Source: Polaribacter sp. WD7 (lineage in GTDB: Bacteria; Bacteroidota; Bacteroidia; Flavobacteriales; Flavobacteriaceae). From it: 64,000 nucleotides of DNA. Under the pieces are notes generated by a model, which was given only the letters and a program-made list of their open reading frames with translations, had not been told where the DNA came from and ran no database searches. Below, one piece after another: positions 17,472 to 26,223 of this stretch (position 1 is its first letter; each line of letters opens with the position of its first letter). Position numbers and translations under genes: made by a program. Location: positions 806,001-870,000 of the forward strand of contig NZ_QPEJ01000018.1 in assembly GCF_003335085.1 (NCBI RefSeq), written 5' to 3'.

Positions 17472-18659
17472 ATGACTCAAAATTTAGAACAAACTTGGCG
17501 TTGGTATGGGCCAAATGATCCAGTTTCTTTATCAGACATAAAACAAAGCGGTGCAACAGGAATTGTTTCTGCATTACACCATATTCCAAATGGAGAAGTT
17601 TGGACAGTTGAAGAAATTACCAAAAGAAAAGAAATTATAGAAAATGTAGGATTGACTTGGTCTGTAGTAGAATCGGTGCCAATTCATGAGAACATTAAAA
17701 CCAAATCTGGAGATTATCAAAAATATATCGAAAACTACAAACAAACTCTTTTAAATTTAGGAGAATGTGGAATTGATATTGTGTGTTACAACTTTATGCC
17801 AGTATTAGACTGGACACGAACTAATTTAGATTACGAAGTGTCTGATGAGTCTACTGCATTGCGTTTTGAAGCTGCCGCTTTTGCTGCTTTTGAATTGTAT
17901 TTGTTAAAAAGACCAGGTGCAGAAGAAGCGTATTCTGATGCTCAAAAGCAAAAAGCTGCAGAGTTTATTAAAAACACATCAGAAGAGGAGCAAACAAAAT
18001 TAATCAGAAATATTATTGCTGGTTTACCAGGTGCAGAAGAAGGCTATAGTTTAGAAGAGTTCAACCAGATTTTAGCAACGTATAAAAATATTGGACCTAA
18101 AGAATTAAAAGCAAACTTATTCTCGTTTTTATCAGAAATTATTCCTGCAGCAGAACAAGCAGGAGTATTAATGTGTATTCATCCAGATGATCCACCATTT
18201 CCAATTTTAGGTTTACCAAGAGTAGTTTCTACAGAACAAGATATCGAAGATATTTACAATGCAGTTCCATCACAAAATAACGGATTGACATTTTGTACAG
18301 GTTCTTTTGGTGTTAGATCAGATAACGATTTAGCAGGAATGGTAGAGCGCTTAGGAGACAGAATTCACTTTATTCATTTGCGTGCTACAAAAAGAGATGC
18401 AGAAGGGAATTTCCACGAAGCAGATCATTTAGAAGGAGATGTAGACATGTATGCGGTGATGAAGGCTTTAGTTTTAGAACAACAAAAAAGAATAGCTGCA
18501 GGAAGAAAAGATTTAAGAATGCCTTTTAGACCAGACCATGGTCATAAAATGTTAGACGATTTAAAAAAGAAAACCAATCCTGGATATTCAGGCATTGGAC
18601 GTTTACGAGGTTTAGCTGAATTGAGAGGTTTAGAATTAGGAATTAGACGTTCTTTATAA
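17472..18659 (+). CDS. uxuA: mannonate dehydratase
   Basis: UxuA removes water from D-mannonate to give 2-keto-3-deoxygluconate. The 395-aa length is standard. It starts [16 protein letters not shown] and shows [28 protein letters not shown] (about 101-113), metal-binding [16 protein letters not shown] (about 236-251), [15 protein letters not shown] and FRPDHGHKM near the end. All metal ligands of the TIM barrel appear intact. With the SDR upstream and uxaC at 26224-27627 it forms the glucuronate-to-KDG branch in the cytosol. Confidence 0.97.
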   Translation: MTQNLEQTWRWYGPNDPVSLSDIKQSGATGIVSALHHIPNGEVWTVEEITKRKEIIENVGLTWSVVESVPIHENIKTKSGDYQKYIENYKQTLLNLGECGIDIVCYNFMPVLDWTRTNLDYEVSDESTALRFEAAAFAAFELYLLKRPGAEEAYSDAQKQKAAEFIKNTSEEEQTKLIRNIIAGLPGAEEGYSLEEFNQILATYKNIGPKELKANLFSFLSEIIPAAEQAGVLMCIHPDDPPFPILGLPRVVSTEQDIEDIYNAVPSQNNGLTFCTGSFGVRSDNDLAGMVERLGDRIHFIHLRATKRDAEGNFHEADHLEGDVDMYAVMKALVLEQQKRIAAGRKDLRMPFRPDHGHKMLDDLKKKTNPGYSGIGRLRGLAELRGLELGIRRSL

Positions 18660-18690
18660 TAGAAACAAAATAGAATAAAAAAGAAATATA

Positions 18691-19533
18691 ATGGCAACAA
18701 CTTTTGAAACAAGATATGCTTCAAGTCCGAAAGCAGTAAAAAAATACGACACACAAGAATTAAGAGATGAATTTTTAGTTACTGATTTAATGCAACCAGG
18801 AAATATCAAATGGGTATACACGCATTATGATAGATACATGGCTGGAGGAGCAGTACCAACAACAGGTGCTTTAACCCTAGAAACAATAGATCCTTTAAAA
18901 TCAGATTTTTTCTTAGAAAGAAGAGAAGTAGGGGTTATTAATGCTGGAGGAAAAGGAACTATAATAGCTGATGGTGAAGAGTTTAAGATGTTGCATAAAG
19001 ATGCTTTATATCTTGGTAAAGGTGTAAAAGAAGTTGTTTTTAAAAGTGATGACGCAAACAATCCTGCAAAATTTTACATGAATTCTGCACCAGCACATAC
19101 TGCTTATCCAACAAAGCAAGTAACAAAAGCAGAAGCGAATAAAATTGAATTGGGTAGTTTAGAAACTGCAAACCATAGGACGGTAAATCAAATGATTATT
19201 GGCGGAATCGTAACTACATGCCAATTACAAATGGGTATGACAGAGTTAAAAACAGGTTCTGTTTGGAATACTATGCCTGCTCATGTTCATGATAGAAGAA
19301 TGGAAATCTATTATTATATGGATATTATGGACGAACAATCTGTTTGTCATTTTATGGGAGAACCTCAGGAAACACGTCATATTTGGATGCAAAATCACGA
19401 AGCTGTAATTTCTCCACCCTGGTCTATTCACTCAGGTTCTGGTACATCTAATTATACGTTTATTTGGGGTATGGCAGGTGAAAACCTAGATTACAATGAT
19501 ATGGATGTTGCAAAAATTACGGATTTAAGATAA
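18691..19533 (+). CDS. kduI: 5-keto-4-deoxyuronate isomerase
   Basis: KduI isomerises 4-deoxy-L-threo-5-hexosulose uronate, the ring-opened product of unsaturated uronates, to 2,5-diketo-3-deoxygluconate. The 280-aa cupin has the zinc ligands in MPAHVHDRRMEIYYY (His-x-His, Glu about residues 194-203), HFMGEPQETRHIW, and GSGTSNYTFIWGMAGEN at the end. The N-terminus has the family YASSPKAVK. It is the expected second step after the GH105 enzyme of this locus, and kduD follows after four bases. Confidence 0.97.
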   Translation: MATTFETRYASSPKAVKKYDTQELRDEFLVTDLMQPGNIKWVYTHYDRYMAGGAVPTTGALTLETIDPLKSDFFLERREVGVINAGGKGTIIADGEEFKMLHKDALYLGKGVKEVVFKSDDANNPAKFYMNSAPAHTAYPTKQVTKAEANKIELGSLETANHRTVNQMIIGGIVTTCQLQMGMTELKTGSVWNTMPAHVHDRRMEIYYYMDIMDEQSVCHFMGEPQETRHIWMQNHEAVISPPWSIHSGSGTSNYTFIWGMAGENLDYNDMDVAKITDLR

Positions 19534-19537
19534 AAAA

Positions 19538-20332
19538 ATGTCGCAAACTTTATTTGATATTACAGGAAAAGTAGCTTTAATAACAGGTTCTACGCACGGT
19601 TTAGGAATGTCTATGGCTATGGGTTTAGGAAAAGCGGGTGCTACAATTGTTGTGAATGGAAATTCATCGCAAGAAAAAATAGATAAAGCAGTGGCTTTGT
19701 ATAAAGAAGCAGGCATTAATGCTGTGGGTTACAAATTTAACGTAACTGATGAAGCGCAAGTAATTGAAGCAATCAACAAAATTGAAACTGAAGTTGGGAA
19801 CATTGATATTTTAGTAAACAACGCAGGAATCATTAAAAGAACACCACTTGCAGAAATGGAAGTGGAAGATTTTAAACAAGTGATTGATGTTGATTTGGTA
19901 AGTCCGTTTATTGTTTCTAAACACGTTATTAAAGAAATGATGGAGCGTAAAGCTGGTAAAATTATCAATATTTGTTCTATGATGAGCGAATTAGGTAGAA
20001 ATACTGTAGGTGCTTATGCAGCTGCAAAAGGTGGTTTGGTAATGCTTACTAAAAATATGGCTACAGAATGGGCTCGTTTTGGTATTCAAGTAAATGGAAT
20101 TGGACCTGGTTATTTTGCAACTTCGCAAACTGCTCCAATTAGAGTTGATGGACATCCTTTTAACGATTTTATCGTAAACAGAACGCCTGCTAAAAAATGG
20201 GGAGATCCAGATGATTTGGCAGGAGCAGCTGTGTTCTTATCATCAAAAGCAAGCGATTTTGTAAACGGACATATTTTATATGTTGATGGTGGAATTTTAG
20301 CAACTATTGGTAAACCTTCTAACGAAGAATAA
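19538..20332 (+). CDS. kduD: 2-dehydro-3-deoxy-D-gluconate 5-dehydrogenase (SDR)
   Basis: KduD reduces 2,5-diketo-3-deoxygluconate to KDG. The 264-aa short-chain dehydrogenase has TGSTHGLGMSMA (about residues 15-26), NNAG, the catalytic Ser in CSMMSEL, YAAAKGG with the active Tyr and Lys, and the C-terminal ILYVDGGILATIG. It directly follows kduI. A 33-bp palindrome lies after it, before the DUF4861 gene. Confidence 0.94.
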   Translation: MSQTLFDITGKVALITGSTHGLGMSMAMGLGKAGATIVVNGNSSQEKIDKAVALYKEAGINAVGYKFNVTDEAQVIEAINKIETEVGNIDILVNNAGIIKRTPLAEMEVEDFKQVIDVDLVSPFIVSKHVIKEMMERKAGKIINICSMMSELGRNTVGAYAAAKGGLVMLTKNMATEWARFGIQVNGIGPGYFATSQTAPIRVDGHPFNDFIVNRTPAKKWGDPDDLAGAAVFLSSKASDFVNGHILYVDGGILATIGKPSNEE

Positions 20333-20347
20333 GTTTATATAAAACTC

Positions 20348-20380
20348 AAATCTTTCAGGTTTTTAAAACCTGAAAGATTT
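20348..20380. repeat. 33-bp near-perfect palindrome between kduD and DUF4861 gene
   Basis: Arms AAATCTTTCAGGTTTT (20348-20363) and AAAACCTGAAAGATTT (20365-20380) flank a single T. It is a strong hairpin in either strand. It could be an attenuator, an mRNA stabiliser or a dispersed palindromic repeat. There is no long T tract after it, so full termination is doubtful. Confidence 0.75.
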
Positions 20381-20394
20381 AAATCTAAAATCAA

Positions 20395-21558
20395 ATGAAA
20401 AAAATAGTTTTCTTTTTTTTAACAGCCTCTCTTTTTATCAATTGTGATAAAAAAACAGAAATCGTTTCAACAGTTACTGTAAAAAATAATTTGACTGTGG
20501 ACAGAGAATTTGAAACAGTTGAAGTTGATATTTCTAACTTGGCTGCTGAAAAAGTAGCTGATTTAGTGATTTTAGATGCTGATAATTCAATTGTAACTTC
20601 ACAAATTGTAGATACAGATTTAGATGGTAAAAATGATGTTATATTATTTCAACCAACTTTAAAAGCAAATCAAACTAAAGAGTATTCGGTAGTAGTTTCT
20701 AAGGTTGCAAAACAAACAGATACCGCATATTGCTATTCGCGTTTTGTGCCAGAAAGAACAGACGATTATACTTGGGAAAACAATAAAGTTGGCTTTAGAA
20801 CCTTTGGACCTGTGGCACAAAAAATGGTAGAAGATGGCGTAAAAGGAGGTACTTTATCTAGCGGAATTGATGCATGGTTAAAACGCGTAGAATATCCAAT
20901 TATTAATTTATGGTACAAGAGAAATGATGCTGAAAAAGGTGCGTATCATACAGATCATGGTGAAGGTTTAGATAACTTCCACGTTGGTGTAAGTCGTGGA
21001 GTTGGCGGTACAGCTGTTAAAGTTGATACTTCCTATTATTTTTCAAGAAACTTTACCTCTTATAAAACAATTACTACAGGTCCTATAAGAACAAGTTTTG
21101 TGTTAACCTATGCAGAATGGGATGCTAATGGAAAACAAATTAAGGAAACAAAACATATTTCTTTAGACTATGGTCAAAATTTATCTCGTTTCGAGATTGA
21201 TGTAAAAGGTACAGAGACTATTTCTACAGGATTAACTTTGCATAAAAAGAAAGGAGTTACCAATCAAAATAAAGCTAATTTTTGGATTAGTCATTGGGAA
21301 ACTTTAGACGATTCTGAAATAGGAACAGGTATTGTAACAACAAAACCATATTTTTTTGGATCTGAAAAATATATTACTTCTAAGAAAGATGAAAGCAATC
21401 ATTTTTTACATTTAAATGTAGTGAATGATAAAGTTGTTTTTTATAGTGGTTTTGGATGGGTAAAGAGTAAACAATTTTCGAATCAGTTAGATTGGGAAAA
21501 TTATTTAACAGATTTTTCTAAAAAAATAAGCAGTCCATTAATTGTGACTCAAAATTAA
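20395..21558 (+). CDS. DUF4861 family lipoprotein
   Basis: The 387-aa protein has a lipoprotein signal (SLFINCDKK, Cys 17) and should sit in the envelope. The body matches my memory of DUF4861: LVILDADNSIVTSQ, FVPERTDDYTWENN, the acidic/His segment YHTDHGEGLDNFHVG and an all-beta C-terminus. Genes of this family occur in uronate-polysaccharide loci, and a carbohydrate-active role is likely, but I cannot name its reaction. The conserved His, Asp and Glu of HTDHGEGLDNFH look like an active site. It lies between uronate catabolism and the TRAP transporter and may make the substrate that is imported. Confidence 0.75.
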   Translation: MKKIVFFFLTASLFINCDKKTEIVSTVTVKNNLTVDREFETVEVDISNLAAEKVADLVILDADNSIVTSQIVDTDLDGKNDVILFQPTLKANQTKEYSVVVSKVAKQTDTAYCYSRFVPERTDDYTWENNKVGFRTFGPVAQKMVEDGVKGGTLSSGIDAWLKRVEYPIINLWYKRNDAEKGAYHTDHGEGLDNFHVGVSRGVGGTAVKVDTSYYFSRNFTSYKTITTGPIRTSFVLTYAEWDANGKQIKETKHISLDYGQNLSRFEIDVKGTETISTGLTLHKKKGVTNQNKANFWISHWETLDDSEIGTGIVTTKPYFFGSEKYITSKKDESNHFLHLNVVNDKVVFYSGFGWVKSKQFSNQLDWENYLTDFSKKISSPLIVTQN

Positions 21559-21571
21559 ATCAATCTTAAAA

Positions 21572-22558
21572 ATGAAGAAAACTAGCTTTTTTCAATTGCT
21601 ATCTCTTTTAGCTATTTCAATGTTCTTTTACGGGTGTCAATCAGAATCATCAATTACAACGTTAAGATTGGGGCATGCTTTAGATACACAACATCCTGTT
21701 CATAAAGCAATGGTAATTTTAGGGCAAGAAATAGAAAAACAATCACAAGGAAAATTAAAATTGAACATTTATCCTAGTGGACAGTTAGGGGGTGAAAGAG
21801 AATGTTTGGAGTTGTTACAAATTGGTAGTTTAGACATTACAAAGGTTTCGGCAGCAGTTTTAGAAAATTTTATACCAGAGTACAAAGTATTTAGCGTGCC
21901 TTATATGTTTAGAGACAAAGCACATACATTTAGTGTTTTTGATAGTCAAATAGGTGAAAGTTTATTGTTAAAAGGAGAAAAATTTAGACTACGTGGATTA
22001 ACATTTTACGATGCAGGTAGTAGAAGTTTCTATATGAAAGAAGCGCCTATTAAAACACCAGCAGATTTAGTAGGAAAAAAAATTAGAGTACAAAAAAGTA
22101 ACATGGCAGTAGCTATGGTAAATGATTTAGGGGGTTCTCCAACTCCAATTTCTTGGGGAGAATTATATACAGCTTTACAGCAAGGAGTTGTTGATGGAGC
22201 AGAGAACAATCCACCAAGTTTTTATACATCCAAGCACTATGAAGTTTGTAAATTTTATTCTTTGGATGAACATACTGCAGTACCCGATGTTTTGTTAATA
22301 GGAACAGATACTTGGTCTCGTTTAAACGATCAACAAAAGGAATGGGTAAAAAAGGCAGTAAAAGTAAGTACAACTGTGCAGAGAAAATTATGGGCAGCTT
22401 CAGAAAAAGAGTCTATAGCAGCAGTTAAAGAAGCAGGTGTTCAAGTGGTTTATCCAGAAAAAAAACCTTTTGAAGAACAAACCAAAGGAATATTGAAATT
22501 ATTTGATGGAAATGAAGAAATGAAAAGTTTAATTACTTCAATAAAAAATCAACAATAA
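21572..22558 (+). CDS. TRAP transporter substrate-binding protein (DctP type)
   Basis: The 328-aa protein has a lipoprotein signal (FFYGCQSE, Cys 22) and a DctP fold: RLGHALDTQHPVHKA at the start, PSGQLGGERECLELL (about 67-81), PYMFRD, KIRVQ with the substrate-binding Arg, and QQGVVDGAENNP (about 205-216). It would bind a uronate-type acid in the periplasm and hand it to DctQM. Its stop overlaps the next start by one base (TAATG). Confidence 0.93.
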   Translation: MKKTSFFQLLSLLAISMFFYGCQSESSITTLRLGHALDTQHPVHKAMVILGQEIEKQSQGKLKLNIYPSGQLGGERECLELLQIGSLDITKVSAAVLENFIPEYKVFSVPYMFRDKAHTFSVFDSQIGESLLLKGEKFRLRGLTFYDAGSRSFYMKEAPIKTPADLVGKKIRVQKSNMAVAMVNDLGGSPTPISWGELYTALQQGVVDGAENNPPSFYTSKHYEVCKFYSLDEHTAVPDVLLIGTDTWSRLNDQQKEWVKKAVKVSTTVQRKLWAASEKESIAAVKEAGVQVVYPEKKPFEEQTKGILKLFDGNEEMKSLITSIKNQQ

Positions 22559-23028
22559 TGAGAGCAAAAATAGACAGTGTTTTAGAAAAATTAGTGCTTG
22601 TTATTTTAGTGATAATGCTGGTAAGTGTGGTATGGCAAGTGTTTTCTAGGTTTGTTTTACGAGCACCAAGTACCATAACAGATGAGATATCAAGTTTTTC
22701 ATTAATATGGGTAGGATTGTTAGGAGCAGCTTATGCAGCGGGTAAAAATTTACATTTAGCGATTGACTTAATTCCAGAAGGCGTTGTAAAGAAAAAACAA
22801 AGCTTGTTTAACGGAATTGTTTTTATATCTATTGCTTTTTTTGCATTTACAGTAATGATTATTGGTGGCGCAAGATTGTGTCAATTGAGTTTTCAATTTG
22901 GTCAAACATCCGCAACTCTAGAAATTCCTTTAGGATTTATTTATTTGGGAGTTCCTATTTCAGGAATTTTAATTTGTTATTATAGTATTGACACACTTTT
23001 AAACCAAAGAAAATTAAACAAAGCATAA
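22558..23028 (+). CDS. TRAP transporter small permease (DctQ type)
   Basis: This 156-aa protein has four predicted membrane helices, beginning with LVLVILVIMLVSVVWQVF, and the family string EISSFSLIWVGLLGAAYA in the second. A conserved short DctQ pattern of Arg-Phe before the second helix (SRFVLRAPSTITDE) is present. It forms the permease with DctM. It overlaps dctP by one base and lies three bases before dctM, so the three are made together. Confidence 0.92.
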   Translation: MRAKIDSVLEKLVLVILVIMLVSVVWQVFSRFVLRAPSTITDEISSFSLIWVGLLGAAYAAGKNLHLAIDLIPEGVVKKKQSLFNGIVFISIAFFAFTVMIIGGARLCQLSFQFGQTSATLEIPLGFIYLGVPISGILICYYSIDTLLNQRKLNKA

Positions 23029-23031
23029 ATT

Positions 23032-24330
23032 ATGAATTTAGTAGAAGTCCTTATTTTAGTTGTTAGCTTTTTGGTTTTCTTATCACTAAGAGTGCCAATT
23101 GCTTTTGCTATTGGTTTAGCAGCTTTATTCACCTTATTAAGTGCAATGCCATTTTTACCAAGTGTTACTACTCTAGCGCAAAGAATGGCTACATCATTAG
23201 ATAGTTTTACCTTATCTGCAATCCCATTTTTTATCCTAGCTGGACAAATTATGAACCGAGGAGGGATAGCAGTACGACTCATAAATTTTGCAAAAGCCAT
23301 TGTTGGTCCACTTCCTGGAGGTTTAGCTTTTGTAAATATCATTTCTTGTATGTTATTTGGAGCCATTTCTGGTTCTGCGGTAGCCGCAGCATCTGCAATT
23401 GGAGGATTTATGAACCCGATGATGGAAAAAGATGGGTATGACAAATCATTTAGTGCAGCAGTAAACATTACTAGTGCAACAACAGGTTTAATTATTCCGC
23501 CAAGTAACGTGTTAATTGTATATTCTTTAGCCAGTGGAGGTGTATCTATTGCAGCTTTATTTATTGCTGGATATATACCTGGTTTGTTAATTGGTTTGGC
23601 ATTAATGATTGTGGCTTTAATCTATTCAATCATAAAAAAATACCCAACTGATAAAATGGTTGGTTTTAAAGAGTTCTTTAAAAGATTTATAGATGCTTTT
23701 CCTAGTTTAATGTTATTGGTTGTTGTAATTGGAGGAATTGTTGCTGGAATTTTCACAGCTACAGAGGCATCTGCAATTGCAGTAATTTACACCTTGGTTT
23801 TGGGCTTTGTGTACAAAGAAATTACGGTAAAGGATATTTCTCCAATTTTATTGGAAACTGTAAAAACATCTGCAATAGTATTGTTATTAGTGTCTACATC
23901 CATAGCAATGTCTTGGGTAATGAGTTACGAGAATATTCCGCAAGAAATAAGCAATACCTTACTGTCTATTAGTGATAATCCAATAGTTATTTTAATTATT
24001 ATCAACTTAATTTTGTTATTTGTTGGTGTTTTTATGGATATGACACCTGCTGTATTAATCTTTACACCGATTTTCTTACCAATTGTTACAGAATTAGGAA
24101 TGGATCCAATTCATTTCGGAATCATAATGATTATGAACTTATGTATTGGTTTGTGTACACCACCAGTAGGTTCTGTACTCTTTGTGGGGTGTAGTGTTGC
24201 AGATTTAAAAATACAACAAGTAATAAAACCGTTGTTACCGTTGTTTTTGGTAATGATAGGGGTGTTGTTATTAATAACGTATTTTCCAGACTTGACTTTG
24301 TGGTTGCCAAGAGTTTTTGATTTAGTATAA
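23032..24330 (+). CDS. TRAP transporter large permease (DctM type)
   Basis: The 432-aa polytopic protein has about 12 hydrophobic segments. Family marks are SAIPFFILAGQIMNRGGIA (about 63-81), FGAISGSAVAAASAIGGFM (about 108-126), IIPPSNVLIVYSLASG and the second half repeat LCIGLCTPPVGSVLFVG. It carries the Na+-coupled transport path. With kduI, kduD and uxuA in the same operon, the likely cargo is a uronate or unsaturated uronate released in the periplasm. No terminator is visible after it before the EamA gene. Confidence 0.94.
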   Translation: MNLVEVLILVVSFLVFLSLRVPIAFAIGLAALFTLLSAMPFLPSVTTLAQRMATSLDSFTLSAIPFFILAGQIMNRGGIAVRLINFAKAIVGPLPGGLAFVNIISCMLFGAISGSAVAAASAIGGFMNPMMEKDGYDKSFSAAVNITSATTGLIIPPSNVLIVYSLASGGVSIAALFIAGYIPGLLIGLALMIVALIYSIIKKYPTDKMVGFKEFFKRFIDAFPSLMLLVVVIGGIVAGIFTATEASAIAVIYTLVLGFVYKEITVKDISPILLETVKTSAIVLLLVSTSIAMSWVMSYENIPQEISNTLLSISDNPIVILIIINLILLFVGVFMDMTPAVLIFTPIFLPIVTELGMDPIHFGIIMIMNLCIGLCTPPVGSVLFVGCSVADLKIQQVIKPLLPLFLVMIGVLLLITYFPDLTLWLPRVFDLV

Positions 24331-24375
24331 CAATTAATTTACTTAGGTTTAAGGTAAAGTAACCTTTTATTGATT

Positions 24376-24383
24376 TATATTTG
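24376..24383 (+). promoter_or_regulatory. -7 box before the EamA transporter gene
   Basis: TATATTTG matches the -7 consensus perfectly, 12 bases before the ATG, so the transcript would have a very short leader. It has no copy of the locus operator at the -33 position. Confidence 0.45.
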
Positions 24384-24395
24384 TGTTAATTTCAT

Positions 24396-25238
24396 ATGAC
24401 ACAAAAGAAGGCTATTTTATACATGATCTTTAGCGCAATTGCATTTTCGCTAATGGGTTCTGTAGTTAAGTATTTAAGTACGTTTAACGTGTATCAGGTT
24501 GTTTTTTTTAGATCTGTAGGTACTTTGCTGTTCACAATTCCTTTAATAGTTAAACAGAAAATACCTTTTTGGGGAGATAACAAAAAGTGGCTAATCATTA
24601 GAGGTATTGCTGGTGTAGTTTCTTTAACCCTTTTTTTTAAGTCTTTAAACTATTTAAGTATAGGTACAGCCGTTTCTTTACGGTATACAGCGCCTATATT
24701 TGCAGCTATTTTGGCACTTTTCTTTTTAAAGGAAAAAATAAAACCTATACAATGGTTGTTGTTTTGTATTGCTTTTTTAGGAGTTTTAATTATTAAAGGT
24801 TTTGGTGCAGAGGTAGAAGCTATTGGATTGGTTTTTGTAATTCTTTCTGCGGTTTTTTTAGGACTAATTTTTGTGTTAATTCGTAAAATTGGAAACACAG
24901 AACATCCTTTAGTGATTATAAATTATTTTATGATTATGGCATTTGTATTTGGAGGAATAATGTGTCTAAAATATTGGGAACAGCCAACACCTTTAGAGTG
25001 GGGGTTCTTTCTTAGTACAGGGATTTTTGGTTATTTTGGTCAGTTATATATGACAAAAGCATTACAAGCAGAAGAAACCAATTTGGTAGCTCCAATAAAA
25101 TACTTAGAGGTAATTTTTACGATAATTATAGGAACATTTTGGTTTGGAGACGTTTATAATACGTGGACTCTTTTGGGTATTTTACTAATCTTATCGGGAT
25201 TAATTTATAATATTTATCTCAAAAGGAAAACATCCTAA
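24396..25238 (+). CDS. EamA/DMT family transporter
   Basis: The 280-aa protein has ten predicted membrane helices in two EamA repeats (about 1-135 and 145-275). It begins AILYMIFSAIAFSLMGSVVKYL and contains YTAPIFAAILALFFLKEK, the typical end of the first repeat, and VAPIKYLEVIFTIIIGTFWFGD of the second. These proteins export or import amino acids, nucleosides or sugars; the cargo is not predictable. It has its own -7 box and converges with the Gfo/Idh gene, 13 bp apart, so it may not belong to the uronate operon. Confidence 0.85.
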   Translation: MTQKKAILYMIFSAIAFSLMGSVVKYLSTFNVYQVVFFRSVGTLLFTIPLIVKQKIPFWGDNKKWLIIRGIAGVVSLTLFFKSLNYLSIGTAVSLRYTAPIFAAILALFFLKEKIKPIQWLLFCIAFLGVLIIKGFGAEVEAIGLVFVILSAVFLGLIFVLIRKIGNTEHPLVIINYFMIMAFVFGGIMCLKYWEQPTPLEWGFFLSTGIFGYFGQLYMTKALQAEETNLVAPIKYLEVIFTIIIGTFWFGDVYNTWTLLGILLILSGLIYNIYLKRKTS

Positions 25239-25251
25239 AATTAAATATATT

Positions 25252-26217
25252 CTAAGTTGTAAATGTATCTATGATTTTCATGACTTGTACTCCATCTTCT
25301 AGTTTACAAGGGTTTTCAGCTTTACCTAAAAAATAATTGACAGTTTGGGCTATCAAAGGTTGTTGCACGTGTTTTGGGTTTTCAAACGAAAATACTTCAG
25401 TTTTATCAGAAGTGGTTAAAAATACTTTCTCTCCGTAAAAAGAAAAAGTGATAGTTCCATTTTCACCATAGATTTTACATTCGTCTTTTACATCTTTATC
25501 AGAGGCAATAAAATTCCATATACCTCTAAATTGAACTCCACTTTCAAATTCAATAATTCCGTTTACAATATCGGCAACTTTGTGATTTTGTGAGGTTGTA
25601 TTAAATCCCTGAGCATTTTTAATATCCCCAAAATAATGGTACATCAAATCTATTTGATGAGGGGCAATATCATGAAAATATCCACCTCCTGATGTTTCAG
25701 GTTTTAGACGCCAGTTATTATCTGTTTTAGCAATAACATTATTTGTTGTTGATTGTAGAATTGTGATGTCTGCAAAGTGTACTTTTCCAATACTATTACT
25801 AGTTAATAACTCTTTTACTTTTTGAAAAGCAGGCAAATTTCTTCTATAATGAGCAATAACTATTTTGTCATTTTTGGTAACTAATTTTTCTAATTCTTTA
25901 GCTTCATCTGCGTCTATGGTCATTGGCTTTTCTAAATACACAAATTTACCAGCGGCTAAACATTTTTTTGCGATCTCTAAATGTGTAGAAGGAGGAGTTG
26001 CAATATAAAGTGCATTAATTTCAGGATGATTTATAATGTCATCAATAGTATCATACCAATGAGGAACATGATGTCTTTCTGCAAAATCTTTAGCTTTTGT
26101 ACTATTTCTTCTCATAACAGCAATCAATTCAGAATTGACTACTTTTTGGAAAGCAGGACCACTTTTTACTTCAGCCACGTCACCGCAACCAATAATTCCC
26201 CATTTAATAATATTCAT
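25252..26217 (-). CDS. Gfo/Idh/MocA family oxidoreductase (cytosolic)
   Basis: This 321-aa protein lacks a signal peptide. The Rossmann motif GIIGCGDVAEVKSG is at about residues 7-20, followed by ALYIATPPSTH and VYLEKPMT with the catalytic-region Lys (EKP). The C-terminal part has GGGYFHDIAPHQIDLM, whose His is the likely catalytic residue. The family oxidises or reduces sugars and inositols with NAD(P). It follows uxaC by six bases on the minus strand, so it probably acts on a uronate-derived sugar. The exact substrate is not known. Confidence 0.85.
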   Translation of the reverse strand: MNIIKWGIIGCGDVAEVKSGPAFQKVVNSELIAVMRRNSTKAKDFAERHHVPHWYDTIDDIINHPEINALYIATPPSTHLEIAKKCLAAGKFVYLEKPMTIDADEAKELEKLVTKNDKIVIAHYRRNLPAFQKVKELLTSNSIGKVHFADITILQSTTNNVIAKTDNNWRLKPETSGGGYFHDIAPHQIDLMYHYFGDIKNAQGFNTTSQNHKVADIVNGIIEFESGVQFRGIWNFIASDKDVKDECKIYGENGTITFSFYGEKVFLTTSDKTEVFSFENPKHVQQPLIAQTVNYFLGKAENPCKLEDGVQVMKIIDTFTT

Positions 26218-26223
26218 GTTCCT

